Positions 63,924 through 64,000 of a stretch of DNA of 64,000 nt are shown one piece after another. This stretch comes from Branchiostoma floridae (lineage: Eukaryota; Chordata; Leptocardii; Amphioxiformes; Branchiostomatidae), in NCBI RefSeq assembly GCF_000003815.2, contig NC_049983.1:24330068-24394067 (forward strand), in the 5' to 3' direction. The position numbers and the translations under genes were made by a program. Under the pieces are notes generated by a model that saw nothing but the letters and a program-made list of their open reading frames with translations, searched no databases and was not told the origin of the DNA. The stretch's first letter is position 1. The number at the start of each line of letters is the position of its first letter.

Positions 63924-64000
63924 AGTGTAGCCATCTGGGGTATGTGTAATAAATATGTTTACTAATAACAATTTCAATACAATATAGAAGAAACGTGGTA
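63924..64000 (-). pseudogene. Partial upstream copy of the channel exon acceptor (cut by window end)
   Basis: Plus-strand 63924-64000 repeats 63746-63822: GTAGTGTAGCCATCTG, then the intron block AATAAATATGTTTAC and TTTCAATA. In gene sense it is an acceptor (CCCCAG) plus ATGGCTACACTACTT, about 178 bp upstream of the real exon start at 63760. Confidence 0.85.

Overview
This window reads as animal nuclear DNA: intron-rich genes with GT/AG splice sites, tRNA-derived SINEs, non-LTR retrotransposons, many short inverted-repeat transposons, and two 100-N scaffold gaps. The proteins are deuterostome-like and the mix of small dispersed elements resembles an invertebrate chordate. Amphioxus (Branchiostoma) is my best guess, which is inference and not proven by the sequence. 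I rebuilt gene models by hand, joining exons only where splice sites, codon phase and family similarity agreed.

Layout. 1-5484: intergenic, packed with repeats and inverted-repeat elements. 5485-13312 (-): TPRA1 (GPR175-like seven-transmembrane protein), 11 coding exons, 379 residues. 13313-15787: shared upstream region of two divergent genes, with a palindromic E2F-type site at 15729-15740. 15788-33087 (+): MCM2, 19 exons, 892 residues, complete. 35781-57614 (+): a phytanoyl-CoA dioxygenase-domain protein, 10 exons, 320 residues. Its 16-kb first intron holds two tandem galactose-3-O-sulfotransferase-like genes on the minus strand (36897-41533 and 45848-42622, 5 exons each) and a non-LTR retrotransposon (about 46567-50800) inserted in an older inverted-repeat transposon. 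60807-63760 (-): the last four exons of a Cys-loop anion channel subunit (glycine receptor-like); the gene continues past the window.

The genes do not form one pathway. TPRA1 and MCM2 stand head to head, as I recall them doing in vertebrates. MCM2 is a subunit of the replicative helicase. The two sulfotransferases are a local duplication that carried a downstream minisatellite with it.

The most unusual feature is a recurrent structure: partial tandem duplication of exon edges. In at least four genes, the acceptor plus the 5' part of an exon is repeated upstream of the intact exon, or the 3' part plus donor is repeated downstream. Examples are 18 donor-bearing copies at TPRA1 exon 5 (49-bp unit), seven copies at MCM2 exon 13, four at exons 5, 7 and 16, three at exon 18 and two at exons 12 and 17, two at exon 3 of the dioxygenase gene, and two at the channel exon. 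The exon 16 copies form 102-nt in-frame cassettes with plausible splice sites at both ends. A perfect 86-bp inverted copy of the second sulfotransferase promoter region lies at the 5' junction of the retrotransposon.
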